NCBI GenBank assembly: GCA_014529385.2
Contig: CM043953.1
Span: 107,638,549-107,702,548 of the forward strand
Direction of reading: 5' to 3'
DNA: 64,000 bases
DNA from: Adiantum capillus-veneris
Taxonomy: Eukaryota; Streptophyta; Polypodiopsida; Polypodiales; Pteridaceae
Position numbers and translations under genes: made by a program
In this document: piece after piece, positions 24,867-36,344 of the stretch
Layout: the number at the start of each line of letters is the position of its first letter
Numbering within the stretch: position 1 is the stretch's first letter
The notes under the pieces: model-generated
The model's database searches: none
Seen by the model: only the letters and a program-made list of their open reading frames with translations
What the model was told of the DNA's origin: nothing

Positions 24867-25469
24867 TTGGAACTAGATGAACAACTATGGGAATTACAGA
24901 AGGATGCAGTGCCAGCAGATGATGAATGGTTAGATGGAATGGACCTTCGCATCAAAGTACAACTGAGCAATCATAGCATAAATACATTTGTCGATACAGG
25001 AGCTCAAGTAAATGCAGTCAGTTATTCCACATACAAGAAAGAAACGAATCAGTCTTTGACATCGGGAATATCGGCTATCAAAGGATGCAACAAGAACCCA
25101 ACACCGGCATTGGGAGTAGTCAACTTAAATGTGATAGTACATGGATGTTCATGCCCTCATCAGTTTGTATGCTTACCAGATGAACACATGAATGAAACAA
25201 TGATTCTTCAAATCTCATGGATGGGGACGTACAAGGCAGTACCAGATTGGGATACCAATCAACTCAAGCTATCACCTAAAGGAGGACAACTCGTCGTTCC
25301 AATTGCACCAAGCAAAGAGGAATGGAAAAGAGGTTACCATCAAAAGAAACCACGAAGCAATCAGTCTTCTTCATCTTCTAGACAAGCAAATGCTACAAGT
25401 AGCATGCAAGGAGTCAGGCATATTTGGCTACCAAAAGCACAACTCAAGGACAAGCCGTCTCAAATTTGA
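24867..25469 (+). pseudogene. Second retropepsin-like reading frame downstream of Gypsy-B integrase
   Basis: A 200-codon frame starts MELDEQLWELQKDAVPADDE. It contains MDLRIKVQLSNHSINTFVD followed at once by TGAQVNAVSYSTY, an aspartic-protease active-site motif (hydrophobic-hydrophobic-D-T-G-A) in its usual setting after a pair of beta strands. Further on is IVHGCSCPHQFVCLPDEHMN and a basic, glutamine/serine-rich tail. Retropepsins normally lie between gag and RT, so a copy 3' of the integrase is unusual. It could belong to Gypsy-B as an accessory frame, or be the start of another, mostly lost element. Confidence 0.6.
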
Positions 25470-26026
25470 GTGTCCAAGACATCATCTACCATACCGAAGA
25501 AGGTTCCAAAGTTAAAGACACAATAGAGAGCATCTTTGAGCAGGGAACCTAAAACAAGATGGATTTAAAGAAAAAAGGAGCACTTATCTTCTCCGCAAAC
25601 TATAAAACTGATGAAGCAGTGGAGAGTTAAGTCTCAAAACACTCAACCACAACAGTTCATCAATGAAAAACCAAGATACCAGTGGCGAGTTAAAGCTCAA
25701 CAACGATCATCATTGATACCGATAGCTCAGGAATTCAACATGACAAAGCATCCTAACGGTACAATAAAGCAAAGAGCACACAAGCTACAAGAGTTTCTCT
25801 TTGGGAAATAGCAACAAAAAACCTTGACCACAGAAACCCTTGAGTTAATTACTCAATTCCCAACTCTTGCACGGCATAATGGTTTGAATTGCATTGATCT
25901 TCAAAGCATGGTAGAGCCAACCAAGGCTATGCATAGACACGATTGTTCAACACATGCACACAGTCATCCCGGAGTACGCCATCTAGGAGGGGTGGAAGGG
26001 AACTAAGTAATTAAGGGCAATGTTTG
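25470..26026 (+). other. Gypsy-B 3' tail with short basic coding-like fragments
   Basis: Between the second protease-like frame and the polypurine tract lie short coding-like fragments with QQ- and WRVK-containing repeats (KQWRVKSQNTQPQQ, YQWRVKAQQRSS; 25,611-25,800) and then THAHSHPGVRHLGG (to 26,006). No domain is recognised. Confidence 0.35.
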
Positions 26027-26042
26027 AAGAGGGAGGAAAAAG

Positions 26043-26400
26043 TTGGATGTTAACGTGTGACTTTTTGCAAAATTACCTAATAATGCCCTTTTAAAAAAAT
26101 TATCAACAAGGGAATTTAATTGATAACATATCCCCGATGAGTATAAATAGTGTATATACTATGAAAAAATATACCAAAAAATAGCCTTTTTTGCTTATTT
26201 TCATCATTTTTCTTGATATTGGGACTTAAAAATGAAAAAATCCACCAAAAAATAATAAAGCAGCGTTTCTCAATGGATTTTCTTAATTGTTGATTTTTCA
26301 CTTTGCTTTTTTAGTGCATTTTATTATTTTCTTTGATTTTTTTTAATAAACAAGTCAAAGATTAATAATAAATAGCAAAAGAGCTCAGATGGAGAAATTG
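26043..26400 (+). repeat. Probable Gypsy-B 3' LTR, start region (end not resolved)
   Basis: A purine run GAAGAGGGAGGAAAAAG (26,027-26,042) is followed by TTGGATGTTAACGTGTGAC. About 100 bases later a TATA box (TATAAATA, 26,142-26,149) and AT-rich sequence follow. Polypurine tract, then LTR, then TATA is the expected order. The other LTR was not found, so the exact ends are open; the LTR may extend well into the following 1.8 kb. Confidence 0.45.
26142..26149 (+). promoter_or_regulatory. TATA box in the probable Gypsy-B LTR
   Basis: TATAAATA within GAGTATAAATAGTG, placed about 100 bases after the polypurine tract, where the U3 promoter of an LTR would be expected. Confidence 0.5.
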
Positions 26401-28399
26401 AAGATACGCTGATGATCAGAAGGACAGGGTGGATAGGAACAAAAAAATTCAATCAAATTGACAAATGGAAGCGGGAAGCCTAAATTAGGCCGTCAAGGCC
26501 TACTTTTGCAACTTCTTGCAGAATAAGCTAACGGAATCCGATTGAAGAAACTTTTGAGTCTAACATAGATTTCACGGCCTAGTAGGATTAACAGGGAAAT
26601 CTAGGGGAAAATAGTTTGGGAAGGCTAAGTATAGATATCCAAGGTAGCCCAAAATCACCTCATTTCCACTAGTCACTCTTGTGGGAGAGAGCTTTCTACC
26701 TTCTTCACGCGTGATTTTTGGAGTTTACAGTTGTCCTTTTACAGCACCGTCTCACACGAGACATGAGGGATAAGTTCTAAACTTATCAATGAACATTTCT
26801 ATATGGCCAAGTAGCAAGTCTAGGATCAGGAAAAAACCCTAGAAACCTAGCTATGCATGAAGTCCTACGACACAAAATTGACCATAGCGGCCTGTCAACT
26901 CAACCGGATTCGACGAGACTTGAAATGTAGCATACCCCTATATAATAGAATACTTTCACATCATTAGATGAATATTTGGCAGGGGTTGAGGGGGTCCCAA
27001 GTAAATAATCTAGGTTTTTGCCATATGCCAGAATTAGATTCTAACTCCACGGGCAGCTTATAGATGAGGTCTATACACAATGTACCTATATGGTTTCATG
27101 AAAATAGTCAAGGCAAGCTCTCTAACAGCAAAATATAGCTCAAAGGCTATAAAGCGTCAAATTTGACATATGAAGTCAAACTGACTCCGAATGGGCCAAA
27201 ACTGGATGAGTAACATCAGGACTATGTAGCGGACAAGTCCATAGCTTCAAAAGTGACTAACCAACTCTACATGCCAAGTAGTCACAAAAATTGGTGATTT
27301 CAGAGTCGACAAGAGCACGAATTGATGCCAACACGACCGAACTTTACCAAATTCATTTTAGGACTTTTTTTAGATGTATTAAAGATGTTTAGATTATCAA
27401 ATTGTCAATTCTTGCAAAAAAAGTGATTGCTATGAACAATCATGATTATTTACTTTTGTGCTTGTTTGGCTTGAAATTGATCTCTTCACTTCACCTATCA
27501 CTTGTACACATCTATTACATGCCGCATGTCAAGTATGAGCCAAAATGATCAAGAAAAAACTCTAAATTTGTCAAAAAACGCACCAAAGTCTTTTCAATCC
27601 AATGTTTGAGTTAATTGTCACATTTTTTGATCCAAATCACCCCATATCTCACACACAAACTCTACATCATGCCTAGAACCAAGTTGCAACAAAAAATGTA
27701 TTGATGAAAAAGTTAATAATCACGATTATTTTTTTTTACCAAAATGGATGCAATTTGCAACTTTGACCTCATGGGACCAAAGAACATGATGTCCCAAGCC
27801 CACTAACCAAGTTTGCGCAAGTTTGGAGCTCAAAAACTCAAAATCTCTTTATATCTATTGTTTCAGAGTCTAAAAGCCTAAATCTGGCACCATTTCAACC
27901 CAGTGCACCCAAATGAACCCACACTTCACTCAGAGTACCTAAATGCCATATGTTTCAAGCCTCTAATGTCAAAAATACAAAAACTTGGAAAAAATCCCCA
28001 GCTATAAATAATCGCGCTTATTTACTTTTGTTGCAAATTTTGCCTGGACTGCATGATTTTGATCTCTATATGGTTTTATGCATCTATGCATGCTCCAAAA
28101 TTGATTTGAAGCAAAATGGACATCATTTGCCAACCATTCAAACTCAGGGCATTTCAGAGCAGAATTCACAAAATTTTCTAACTTTGACATTGTATTCACC
28201 TAATAGGAGCAATGCAAGCGGTTGAGAACGCAAGGAAAAGGGTGTCTTAGAAAGATAAGCTACAAGATATGCCACCGTACCATTTAGATCCAAGCTCAGT
28301 AAAAACAGCAAAGGCAACCTACTTGTCTAAAGAGCAGCTCAAAGAAAACAACACCACGGTATTCACTAGCAAATTCAAGAGTAAAGAAGGAACCAGGTA
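26401..28399. other. Non-coding stretch, probably LTR body of Gypsy-B or an older relic
   Basis: About 2 kb of AT-rich sequence without convincing coding content. It has LTR-like character (mixed AT-rich and moderately GC-rich blocks, no frames) but no second copy in the window to prove it. The last ~190 bases (from about 28,205) already look coding-like and lead into the unknown gene at 28,400. Confidence 0.35.
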
Positions 28400-28630
28400 G
28401 AATTCCAAATGCTACCTAAGGAGGTTTATGATGTAGCTGCAAACCCAGACACCAAAGAAGCCAACAGAAGGCTGGGGCTTCGAGATTCGTACGACCAAGA
28501 AACATGCGGAGTGGATTTCCAGAAAGTATATGAATTGCTATCCACGATCAAAGAAGATGGATCGGCCCAAATCACGGATCAACAGTGGCAAAAGGTTGAA
28601 GTAGTGATCACTAAAGATATAGTGGGCCAG
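28400..28630 (+). pseudogene. Unknown coding sequence, left part, cut by the Gypsy-A insertion
   Basis: Coding-like sequence in one frame (EVYDVAANPDTKEANRRLGL, DFQKVYELLSTIKEDG) runs into the left LTR of Gypsy-A at 28,631. I do not recognise the family. The right flank of the insertion at 48,257 continues with similar coding character, and the five bases at each edge nearly match, so this looks like one coding sequence split by the insert. It may be an accessory frame of an LTR element or a host gene. Confidence 0.5.
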
Positions 28631-28839
28631 TGTGCGCGTCTGTCGCACGTGTCAATGCAAGGGAGTTGCCGATACACTGTGTGCGAGCCACAAATGGCTC
28701 CAAGCACACAACTAGACTAATGTAGCAAGCTCAAGAGAGCAAGGGTGTGTCACTCATCGCCCTACGCTCGCCTTCGTAGAGGATTCCTCGCCATGAAGAA
28801 GAAGGAGCCGCCGCTGCACCGCTTCACTGCCGTCGTGCC

Positions 28840-28875
<36 letters not shown>

Positions 28876-29189
28876 ACGCATACACACACACACACACACA
28901 AGGAGATGAAGAAGAAGAAGATGGAGATGGAGCAAGAGCACTCTTCAATTGCACAAATGAAGAATGAATTATTTTTAGGTTCAGGTGACCTTTATATGAG
29001 CTCGTCCCATTCACATTTGGGCGCCCATACTTAACCAACTAACCCTTGAATGTTCATGTTAGAGTGCGCCTCTCATCGGCGATCACTCTTACCCTTTTCC
29101 TATTGGATCGACAAGCCCGATACTTGACTCTACCAAATAAATAATACGACGTCTATCGTAGGTGATAGGAATGTGCGTGAGGGTTAATA
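28631..29189 (-). repeat. Gypsy-A left LTR (3' LTR in element orientation)
   Basis: Begins TGTGCGCGTCT and aligns along its length with 47,570-48,256 (shared GTCAATGCAAGGGA, CACAAATGGCTCCAAGCACA, CTCATCGGCGATCACTCTTA). A short CT microsatellite lies at 28,844-28,871. On the minus strand the purine-rich CAGGAAAGGG directly precedes it, the expected polypurine tract. Confidence 0.85.
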
Positions 29190-31000
29190 TGTGCCCTTTC
29201 CTGATGTAGATTTTGTCCTCAAAACCTATTGAGTTGAAGCTCGTTCGTCGAGGTGAAAGAGCATTTGAGTTGAATTTCCTTAGCCTTCTTCAGTCATTGC
29301 AAAATCAAATAAAATTGGCATAGTAATTGCATTCTTATATACAATTAAAAAGCATATGCATTTGTAGGCAGACAAATTGATTGGTAGAAAAATTTTAAAC
29401 CATTTGTCAGCAATAAACATTAAATTGTAATATAATCAAACGCATTGTAAAGGTCAAAAACTAAACAAGTCTGGGGTCGCTAATTTAACGGTCGAAAGGC
29501 ACTAAAGATCGACTATTAATACCATGGGTAAGCTTCTCAATTTTATCTGGTCAATTAAGTTTTTTAATCGCGAGAGCCAAGTATTTCATGTCAGAGGGCT
29601 GACTAGATGCTATACCTAGAAGACCTTGTAGTTAAGCTACGATAAAAGGAATTCCTCATGAAATCATCGCCTGACTTATTTCCTTTTCTTTGACCCCCCA
29701 AAGTATTTTCACAGTGATATAATTTTGATGTGTGTGCTTATTTTGTATGCCTTGGGTTTTTTCTTTTTAAGGAAAAGCGCCCACACTGGGAACCTCTAGG
29801 GCTCTAGTACCATAGGTGATACATGTGTGTGAAGTACCAAATCAAGCTGAAATTTCGCTTCCAGCTTAAGATTTTACATTGTGGCACTTTGATTTTTTTG
29901 TTTTGTTTGTTCATTTTTAGCATTTTAATTTTGTAACTTTGGGGGGTCATATAACACTGTTACCCTCCCCAGGCTCATCACATTAGTAAACTCCCTTTAT
30001 CATACTTAAGCTACAGGTCAATAGGGACTAAGCCCACTAGAAAGCCCTAGTACATTGTACACAATGCTTCCTAAATCGGATTAAGAACCTAAGTAACCAT
30101 TAATTATTAGGAAGGCATTCCCCATGGTATTAAGAGAACATCTCTAACACCTAGCTTGGTCAAACTAGCTTAGTCGGACTGCTTGTTTTTTTAAACCTAG
30201 ACAAGTGATTATGACAAAAAATTACATTGAATTTAATGTTTGATATTAAGAAAATGCACTGAATATTTGCCACCAATCACAATTAAAGCAGACAAACATG
30301 GATGCAAAGAAGATAAGGGACAATGCTAATGGACAAGAAGCACTTGTTTGTGTTGATGATCACGCTTGGTTTGAAGAATGAACGAGACAAAGATTCCATG
30401 AAGGTCCAAAACCTAACCACAGCAGCATGTTCCTGTACACACTATGAAACACAAGAATACCTCTAGGAGGCACATCCGTGGGAAAAAAGAACTTTTCTAA
30501 TCACTAAACTATAAAATAGAAACAGTCCTATTGTACTGATCCTACCTACCCTCCATTACTCTAGTGATGAGGATCAAAGGAGTTTGATGACATAGGTTTC
30601 TGTTTCAATGTACCGGATGTGAATGTGTAGGTCTGGTCAATGTTTTGACTTTTATTATGCATACTCGTTTGCTAATTGCTCTTGCTCTTTACTATTTTTG
30701 TTTTTTGTGAGTATAAGGCTTTATATATACATTCCCTAAGATTGGGAGATTGGGAGGTCAGGGAGGAGGGTTGAGAGGGAAACAAGTGAATGATGGATGT
30801 CAGCAAACACTCCCCCCTTCCTTGGGTAGGTCATACCGTTTGAAATGTGTTCACCACCCTTTGAAACCAATTGTTTCAGGTGGCAATAGGTGAGGATTTT
30901 TGCCAATAGTTTTCTATTACTTTAGGTGCCTCGTCAAGTTGCAAGGGTGGTAAGGTACTCTCCCAGGATCGAACTTGAAGTGGTTCATCAGGTGATTCTT
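29190..31000 (-). other. Gypsy-A left copy, long 3' non-coding region
   Basis: Non-coding DNA between the end of the WVP frame and the left LTR. Parts of it recur in the same orientation at 41,240-41,640 and in the opposite orientation in Gypsy-C (for example the block around AAAAGCGCCCACACTGGGAA near 29,775 and near 58,165), which shows that all three belong to one family. Confidence 0.7.
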
Positions 31001-31239
31001 GAACACTGGGAGGTGTGGATTCCTTTGTAGCTTCATGGAGGTCCACTATTGTAGGTGGAGGCTATGGAGAAGCTTTAACCTCTATGGATGCATTACATGA
31101 GGAGCTAGAAGATTCATGGGACTCCCCCGTTCCTAAGCTAGGTGGAACAAATCGTTTTTCTTTGGTACCCAAACTAGATCTGGAGCAGGTGTGTAGCATT
31201 CTGTGATTTTTTTCTTTCCACGATCCTCAATATGTTTTG

Positions 31240-31843
31240 GAGCTATAGGATTGGGCTCACATGGGTCAGGTGACAAGTAAGAACACAATCTACATTTTGG
31301 CACCCAGATTTGATCATTTCCTTGATAGTAGCCTTGGGCTTCAAATAGTCGTTTAGGAATCCACTGTCAGGTTTCCTTACATTTCTTGGAGCGAGTGGGA
31401 CGTTTCTTACAAGGCTTCTATTTTTTAACACTAGTTATGGTCACTAAAGAAGCTTTAGGGACCACCTTGTATGTTTTCTTCGTTATATTAGGATGAGTCT
31501 TGTCAGAAGCTATATGTATTGCTTCTAGAATATTTAAGGGTACGAGTGGTGGCATTCCATCCCCCTCAGGTAGTTTGGACATGATGGTGGTTTTGACTTC
31601 TGAAGCCATGAAATCCATCAATTTGGCAATATTTAACGGCATCTTTTGGGCTTCAGTCCCTTGACATTGGGAAGATGGGATCTCCATTTCTTCGATAGGG
31701 TCAGGTAGTCCCTCTATAAACATTCTTTCCAACAAGAAGTGAGTACGCCCACTTGCCCATGACTTTAAGTCACTTTCTTGGATGACACTAGGTATAGCTA
31801 AGGGTCTATGGACTTGGTGAGGTTGTTGTTGCGTAGGGAACAC
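31240..31843 (-). pseudogene. Gypsy-A left copy, 3' frame with repeated WVP motifs
   Basis: The minus-strand sequence contains ITKKTYKVVPKASLVTITS followed by the QGYYQGNDQIWVPK-type block, the counterpart of the better preserved frame at 41,713-42,372. Upstream it reads SEVKTTIMSKLPEGDGMPP. The function is unknown; it lies where plant Gypsy elements sometimes carry an extra 3' reading frame. Confidence 0.6.
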
Positions 31844-32299
31844 TATGTCTGTAATCTGGATCTACCTAGGTGCTGGTTCTAGATCCCTTTGGGTCTCTTC
31901 TACCAAACTCATTAATTGCTTGACTCGCTCGATCTCCTCTGTAGGGTTTGGATAAGTTCCTATCTTCTTCTTGGATCCTGACCATTGTGGCTCATGAATA
32001 TCTTCCTTGTTTCTTTCTATCTAAGCGGTCATTTTGGTCTCCATGGTTTCTCCTGAATCAAAATCCTCTTCAGTGTCGTTCATATATACGGGGTCGTCAC
32101 CAGTCCCTATGTTGGTCTTTGAACTTGGGTTTGACTTCGCTGCTTTTTGCGATCTCTTCCTTTGTGTCTTCTTACTTATCTAACATTCGGCAATTAATCC
32201 CGTGTCTCTTTCCTCAAGAATATAATGTTGCTTTTGGAGCATCGATCGTGTGAGTACGTTTACTGGTACCACAAGTGTACTTTGTGATGGCTCCTCGAT

Positions 32300-35146
32300 A
32301 ACCTAATTCAAGTTAAATGGCATGATCCTCGGTGCATTTGGATTATTTGGACATTGGGCAATCAGATAAACTATGCCACATCGATTACACATGAGTATTG
32401 GCATTGTAGACGTGCTCGCTTGATTGGTTTGCATTAGTGTGGCGTTCTTTTGTAGCCTAATAGGACACTCGGCCACATGATGTGGACCTCCGCACTCATA
32501 GAATTGAAGAGGTGGTCTCAGTTAGCAATGTAATTGATATTTTGGCCTCTTGCAGCAAGAGAAGCTACTTGATAGACAGGTTTGACTTGTCCCCAATAGT
32601 CCTCCATGTAGTACTGTGGACTTTCTTTAAGCGCATCCATCCCATAGGCAATATTAGGGTCTATATCTTCCTCAGCCTTCCAAACAAGCAATAGATGACT
32701 CACAACCCACTTGATTCACTGAAGTGATTCTTGGATGTGGTGGTATCGGACCTAGCACTGGAGGTGGTAAGGGTGTTGTTTGAACAACATTCGGGGCCCT
32801 AGGGACCATGTGTTGTGTTGTTTGTTCAAGAGGTGGAGCCGGCATCAATGCAGGCACTCGAGGTGTGTCTGTCCATCCTAAGGTTGGTCTATTGGACATC
32901 GCGCACTTAAATACTATGCAATCCTTAGCTTGATCTAGATCTGCTAAAGTCATCTCAGATATCTTTGGCTCCTTAGCAATAGGATTTAGGGTCATTGGCT
33001 GATGCCCTGATTCATGCGAGCTAATAGATTTAGGCTCAACAGACACTCTTTCTCCTTGAATCATTAAATTATCCTCCAATTGGATCGCATTGGTGGTGAC
33101 TGCTTCCCAAGTGGTGATACCTCTAATGACTAGGCCATTGTAGATATCCTCATGTCGTAATCCCCTAATGAATCTATCAAGCAATTGATTATTATTGAAG
33201 CGCTCATTTGGATTACAATGAGAATTCAAATGCTTCAAGCGACTAATAAAGTCTCTCACTGACTCTCCTTCCTGTCGTTGGGCTTTCTGGAGCTGAGAGG
33301 CTATACCCCAAAGCACTCCCTCTCGTATGTATTCTTTCAAGAACAGTATCCTAAGAGTACGGTAAATCATTTTTTCTTCCGTCCTTAGGGTTCTATACCA
33401 ATCCCCTGCCTTCCCACTTAAGGCTAGGCTTAAGCATTACTCTTATGCAGGTCATTGTTTTCTCCTAGAGAATCGTATATTTGTTCAAACACTTCGATAT
33501 GCTTTCTCACATCCTCGTCTCCACTAAATTTTTGTGTGAGCTTCGCTATTTGTACTGCCTTGCTTCTAGGTTCTCTATCAGGCGTGTTACGCATATTCTC
33601 AGCAATAGACCGACCGATAGCTTGAGCAATTGTTTCCAAGTCACCTAAGTGAGCAGGCACCGTGGGTGAAGGCGCTCCAGAGACTACATGTGGAGTAGGT
33701 ATTGGCATTGGGCTTGGCGTGTAGGAAGCCCTTCGGTTCCACGTTTGGTACGGTATTGTGCCATGTGGCAGCCCAAAATTCATATGTGTGTCCCTAGGCA
33801 TAGCAGACATCGGATGTGACATGCTAATGCTAGCTAGTATGGTCCCATGGAAATAAGAACTTGAGTCTCGTGGTTGTGGAGCATAGGTTGTTGAAACAAT
33901 GGGAGGGGTAGATACTACATGAGTATGAGGACCCATAGGTGTATACGATTGGTACACACTTGTAGGTACTATTGCAGGCATTGAGCTACCCTGTAGCGGT
34001 ACTTTACTAACAAATGAGGTCCATGGCATGTTTCTGGGCATGCCCATCATTGGGGTAGGCATGGTAGCTGTGGTGTCATCAAGGGAAAGATGAGCTAGAC
34101 TTGGAAAGGTAAAGATATCACTTGTGGCTCAGATTGCATTGAGACCCCTGGCAAAACAACATATGGAGGATCCATCGGACTTACCGAGGGAGTCTCCATT
34201 TGCGATAAGGTTGGTTGTTTAGCCTTCCCTGTATCCAAGAATCTCATGAGACCCATTGAAGGCATGTGGATCCACTTGTTCTGTCTCTCTAGCTCAATGA
34301 CCCTATGGATGACCTCACAAACTCTTTGTTGTTGATCCTCCACACTAGTAGCACCCGTTGTGGATTGTAGGACATCTAACCAACCCACGTGATAGGTGTG
34401 ACCTGTGTATACGTCGGTTAGAGTTTCTGTTTGTAGTTCGTACTCCTAGTTCTCATTTAGGAACACTCCATCTAGGATTGAGGTGCTATGGGTGTCTTTT
34501 GAACTAGATGCAATGTGGCTCTCTATGGGTTGACCCTTAGTGGTCGCTAATTCAGGAGCACTCGATTTCTCTCCTAGCAATGATATTGACATACGGGATT
34601 TTGCTTTTAACTCTTTTCGTTGCTCCGCCTTGCGTAAGCTCTCGCTTTCCTTTTCCCTAACCGCAATGATATATCGCTCAACCTCGTGCCTTCGGCAAGG
34701 CTTCCACCATCAGGTAATATAACCTCGGAGGGGAATAGCTCTAAAGAGTCAGGGGATGCAGTGAATGGAGTATTCATCTGCACACTCTCTAAGGGCATAA
34801 AGTCTACGTTGGTCAAGAATGGAGAATTTACTTCCCCACCCCCCTCATTTACATCGTTAGCTCCATGTTTGAAGCAAGTGGCTCTACTAAAGGTTTGCTT
34901 CAAGCGGCTAAGCACGCTCGGCCCAGACCGTGGACCCATGGCATGCATGTCTTGGCTTGAGCTATCAAGATTAGGCATTGGGTAACCCTCCATGACGTCG
35001 TAGTCAGAGGAAGAGTCACTAGCCGCTATGTTTGGGTCTTGGTTTGTACTACCTTGGGTCCCTGCCGAGGGCCCGGAACCTAAGGAAGGTGGATATCGAG
35101 AACTCGTGTAAGTCAAAATTCTCTCTAGTTTCTCGGCCTCTAACAA
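32300..35146 (-). pseudogene. Gypsy-A left copy, gag and zinc-knuckle remnants
   Basis: The N-terminal part (34,607-35,146) has low-complexity SSSDYDVMEGYPMPN-type sequence and a short helical stretch near 34,100-34,390 (QQQRVCEVIHRVIELERQNK). A proline-rich part and the capsid-like domain follow: AKLTQKFSGDEDVRKHIEVF (near 33,530), then EYIREGVLWGIASQLQKAQR and GESVRDFISRLKHLNSHCNP (33,190-33,350). Towards 32,300-32,520 come degenerate cysteine/histidine knuckles. These are hallmarks of Ty3/Gypsy gag. Confidence 0.75.
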
Positions 35147-35452
35147 ACAACCTTAGTGCAGGTGCATGTGCCTTTGGCACCCTACAAGCATCGGCCAATA
35201 ACCTCAAAGGTTAACCGCTTACTTTTTTAGTCGTTCGTTTTCACTCGTTTTTTTATGTTTCTTAATGATCGGTTTTTGGACTAGAGTGTGTGATAGCTCA
35301 AAATGAGTGTATCGCTCAGGGGGTCATGGTGTGCTTTACAGCACAGTGTTCGGTTACCTGAAGGTTGGTCTTCAAAAAGGTCGATTTCTACCTACACGTG
35401 AGACTAAAATACGTAATTCTAAAGGGGGTCTGAGGCCTGACTTGAGCGTGAG

Positions 35453-35484
35453 CTTGGGCTTGGGTCTGGGCTTGGGCCTGGGGA
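35453..35484 (+). repeat. GGG-run repeat in Gypsy-A leader (left copy), G-quadruplex candidate
   Basis: Five GGG or GGGG runs separated by three-base loops (CTT, TCT, CTT, CCT) on the plus strand, followed by a T-rich tract. It lies about 450 bases from the primer site in the untranslated leader. The same structure is kept in the right copy at 47,101-47,132. Confidence 0.7.
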
Positions 35485-35929
35485 ATATTCCCAATCCCGA
35501 TCGTACCTTTAAAATTTTTATTTTTTTTATTTATTTTTTTTTTGGATAAGGTCGCTGCGGCCGCACTGCGTGCGCGAGCACACACACACCTAACCTACCT
35601 ACTTACAACTAATAGAGTTACTATTACACACTAACACACTACTACAGCAACTCATTAGCTAACAAAACTACTTACTGTACTTTACACAGAACTAACATTA
35701 TGGATCTACTACCTTAATTCCAACACCTTATCACAGAGAAAACACAGTACCTTTCAACACCTTATTAACAAAAAAACAAAGTACCTTTCAACACCTTATT
35801 AATAAAACAATACACAGCAGCAAAAAAAACTCCTTCTCAACACACACACCTTCCTTCTCTACCTTTCCTACATTTGAAATTGCACCACAATGCAGCATAG
35901 AGTGCTACTCGAGCTTAGTGTAAGGCATT

Positions 35930-35947
35930 TCCCCGGCAGCGGCGCCA
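35930..35947 (-). promoter_or_regulatory. Primer binding site, tRNA-Asp type (middle LTR)
   Basis: On the minus strand TGGCGCCGCTGCCGGGGA lies four bases from the LTR end. It matches the complement of the 3' end of plant tRNA-Asp (TGGCGCCGTTGCCGGGGA) except for one base. Confidence 0.85.
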
Positions 35948-35951
35948 AAAA

Positions 35952-36117
35952 TGTGTGCATCTTTCGTACGTGTCAATGCAAGGGACTTGCCGATACACTG
36001 TGTTCAAGCCACAAATGGCTCCAAGCACACAATTAGACTAATCTAGCAAGCTCAAGAGAGCAAGGGTGTGTCACTGACCGTCAAAGAGTTAAAAAGCATA
36101 TGCAGTTGTAGGCAGAC
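35952..36117 (-). repeat. Gypsy-A middle LTR, part left of Copia-1
   Basis: Begins TGTGTGCATCT and matches the other two LTRs through GGGTGTGTCACT. It then passes into sequence like that of the 3' non-coding region (AAAAAGCATATGCAGTTGTA, compare 29,345), which resumes after Copia-1 at 41,235. This LTR is incomplete. It is shared by the two internal copies. Confidence 0.75.
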
Positions 36118-36344
36118 TGTTGGAATTAGGGTTGCAGAGAAACGCACACAGCTTGGAGAAGATGAAGGAAGCTCAAGGCACACAATAGAGAGTGTGTTAC
36201 TTAGTGTGCAATGGAAAGATAGATAGCCCTAGAGTGATGGGCATATATACAATGCTCGAGGGCAAAAACCTCCTAAAGAGGGAAAAAATGCCCCGGGAGT
36301 CCTAGTGTGTTCACACACATCACTACCACATGTATATGGTAACA
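36118..36344 (-). repeat. Copia-1 left LTR (3')
   Basis: 227 bases, TGTTGGAATTAGGG...ATGGTAACA on the plus strand. It contains CATATATACAATGCTC, whose minus-strand reading gives a TATA-like element. It is followed on the inner side by the polypurine tract. Confidence 0.9.

Larger units (their letters stand above)
17541..26042 (+). mobile_element. Gypsy-B: broken Ty3/Gypsy LTR retrotransposon
   Basis: Order of parts: gag, zinc knuckles, protease, RT, RNase H, integrase, which is the Ty3/Gypsy order. A further retropepsin-like frame follows the integrase. The IFAWSYKDLKGVDPEIYQH block before the RT is of the type seen in Tat/Athila-related plant elements. The coding region is broken at more than ten places, so the element is a fossil. 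No 5' LTR is visible; a polypurine tract (26,027-26,042) and a likely 3' LTR follow. Its age cannot be judged from LTR divergence because only one LTR is seen; heavy decay of the coding part suggests it is old. Confidence 0.8.
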
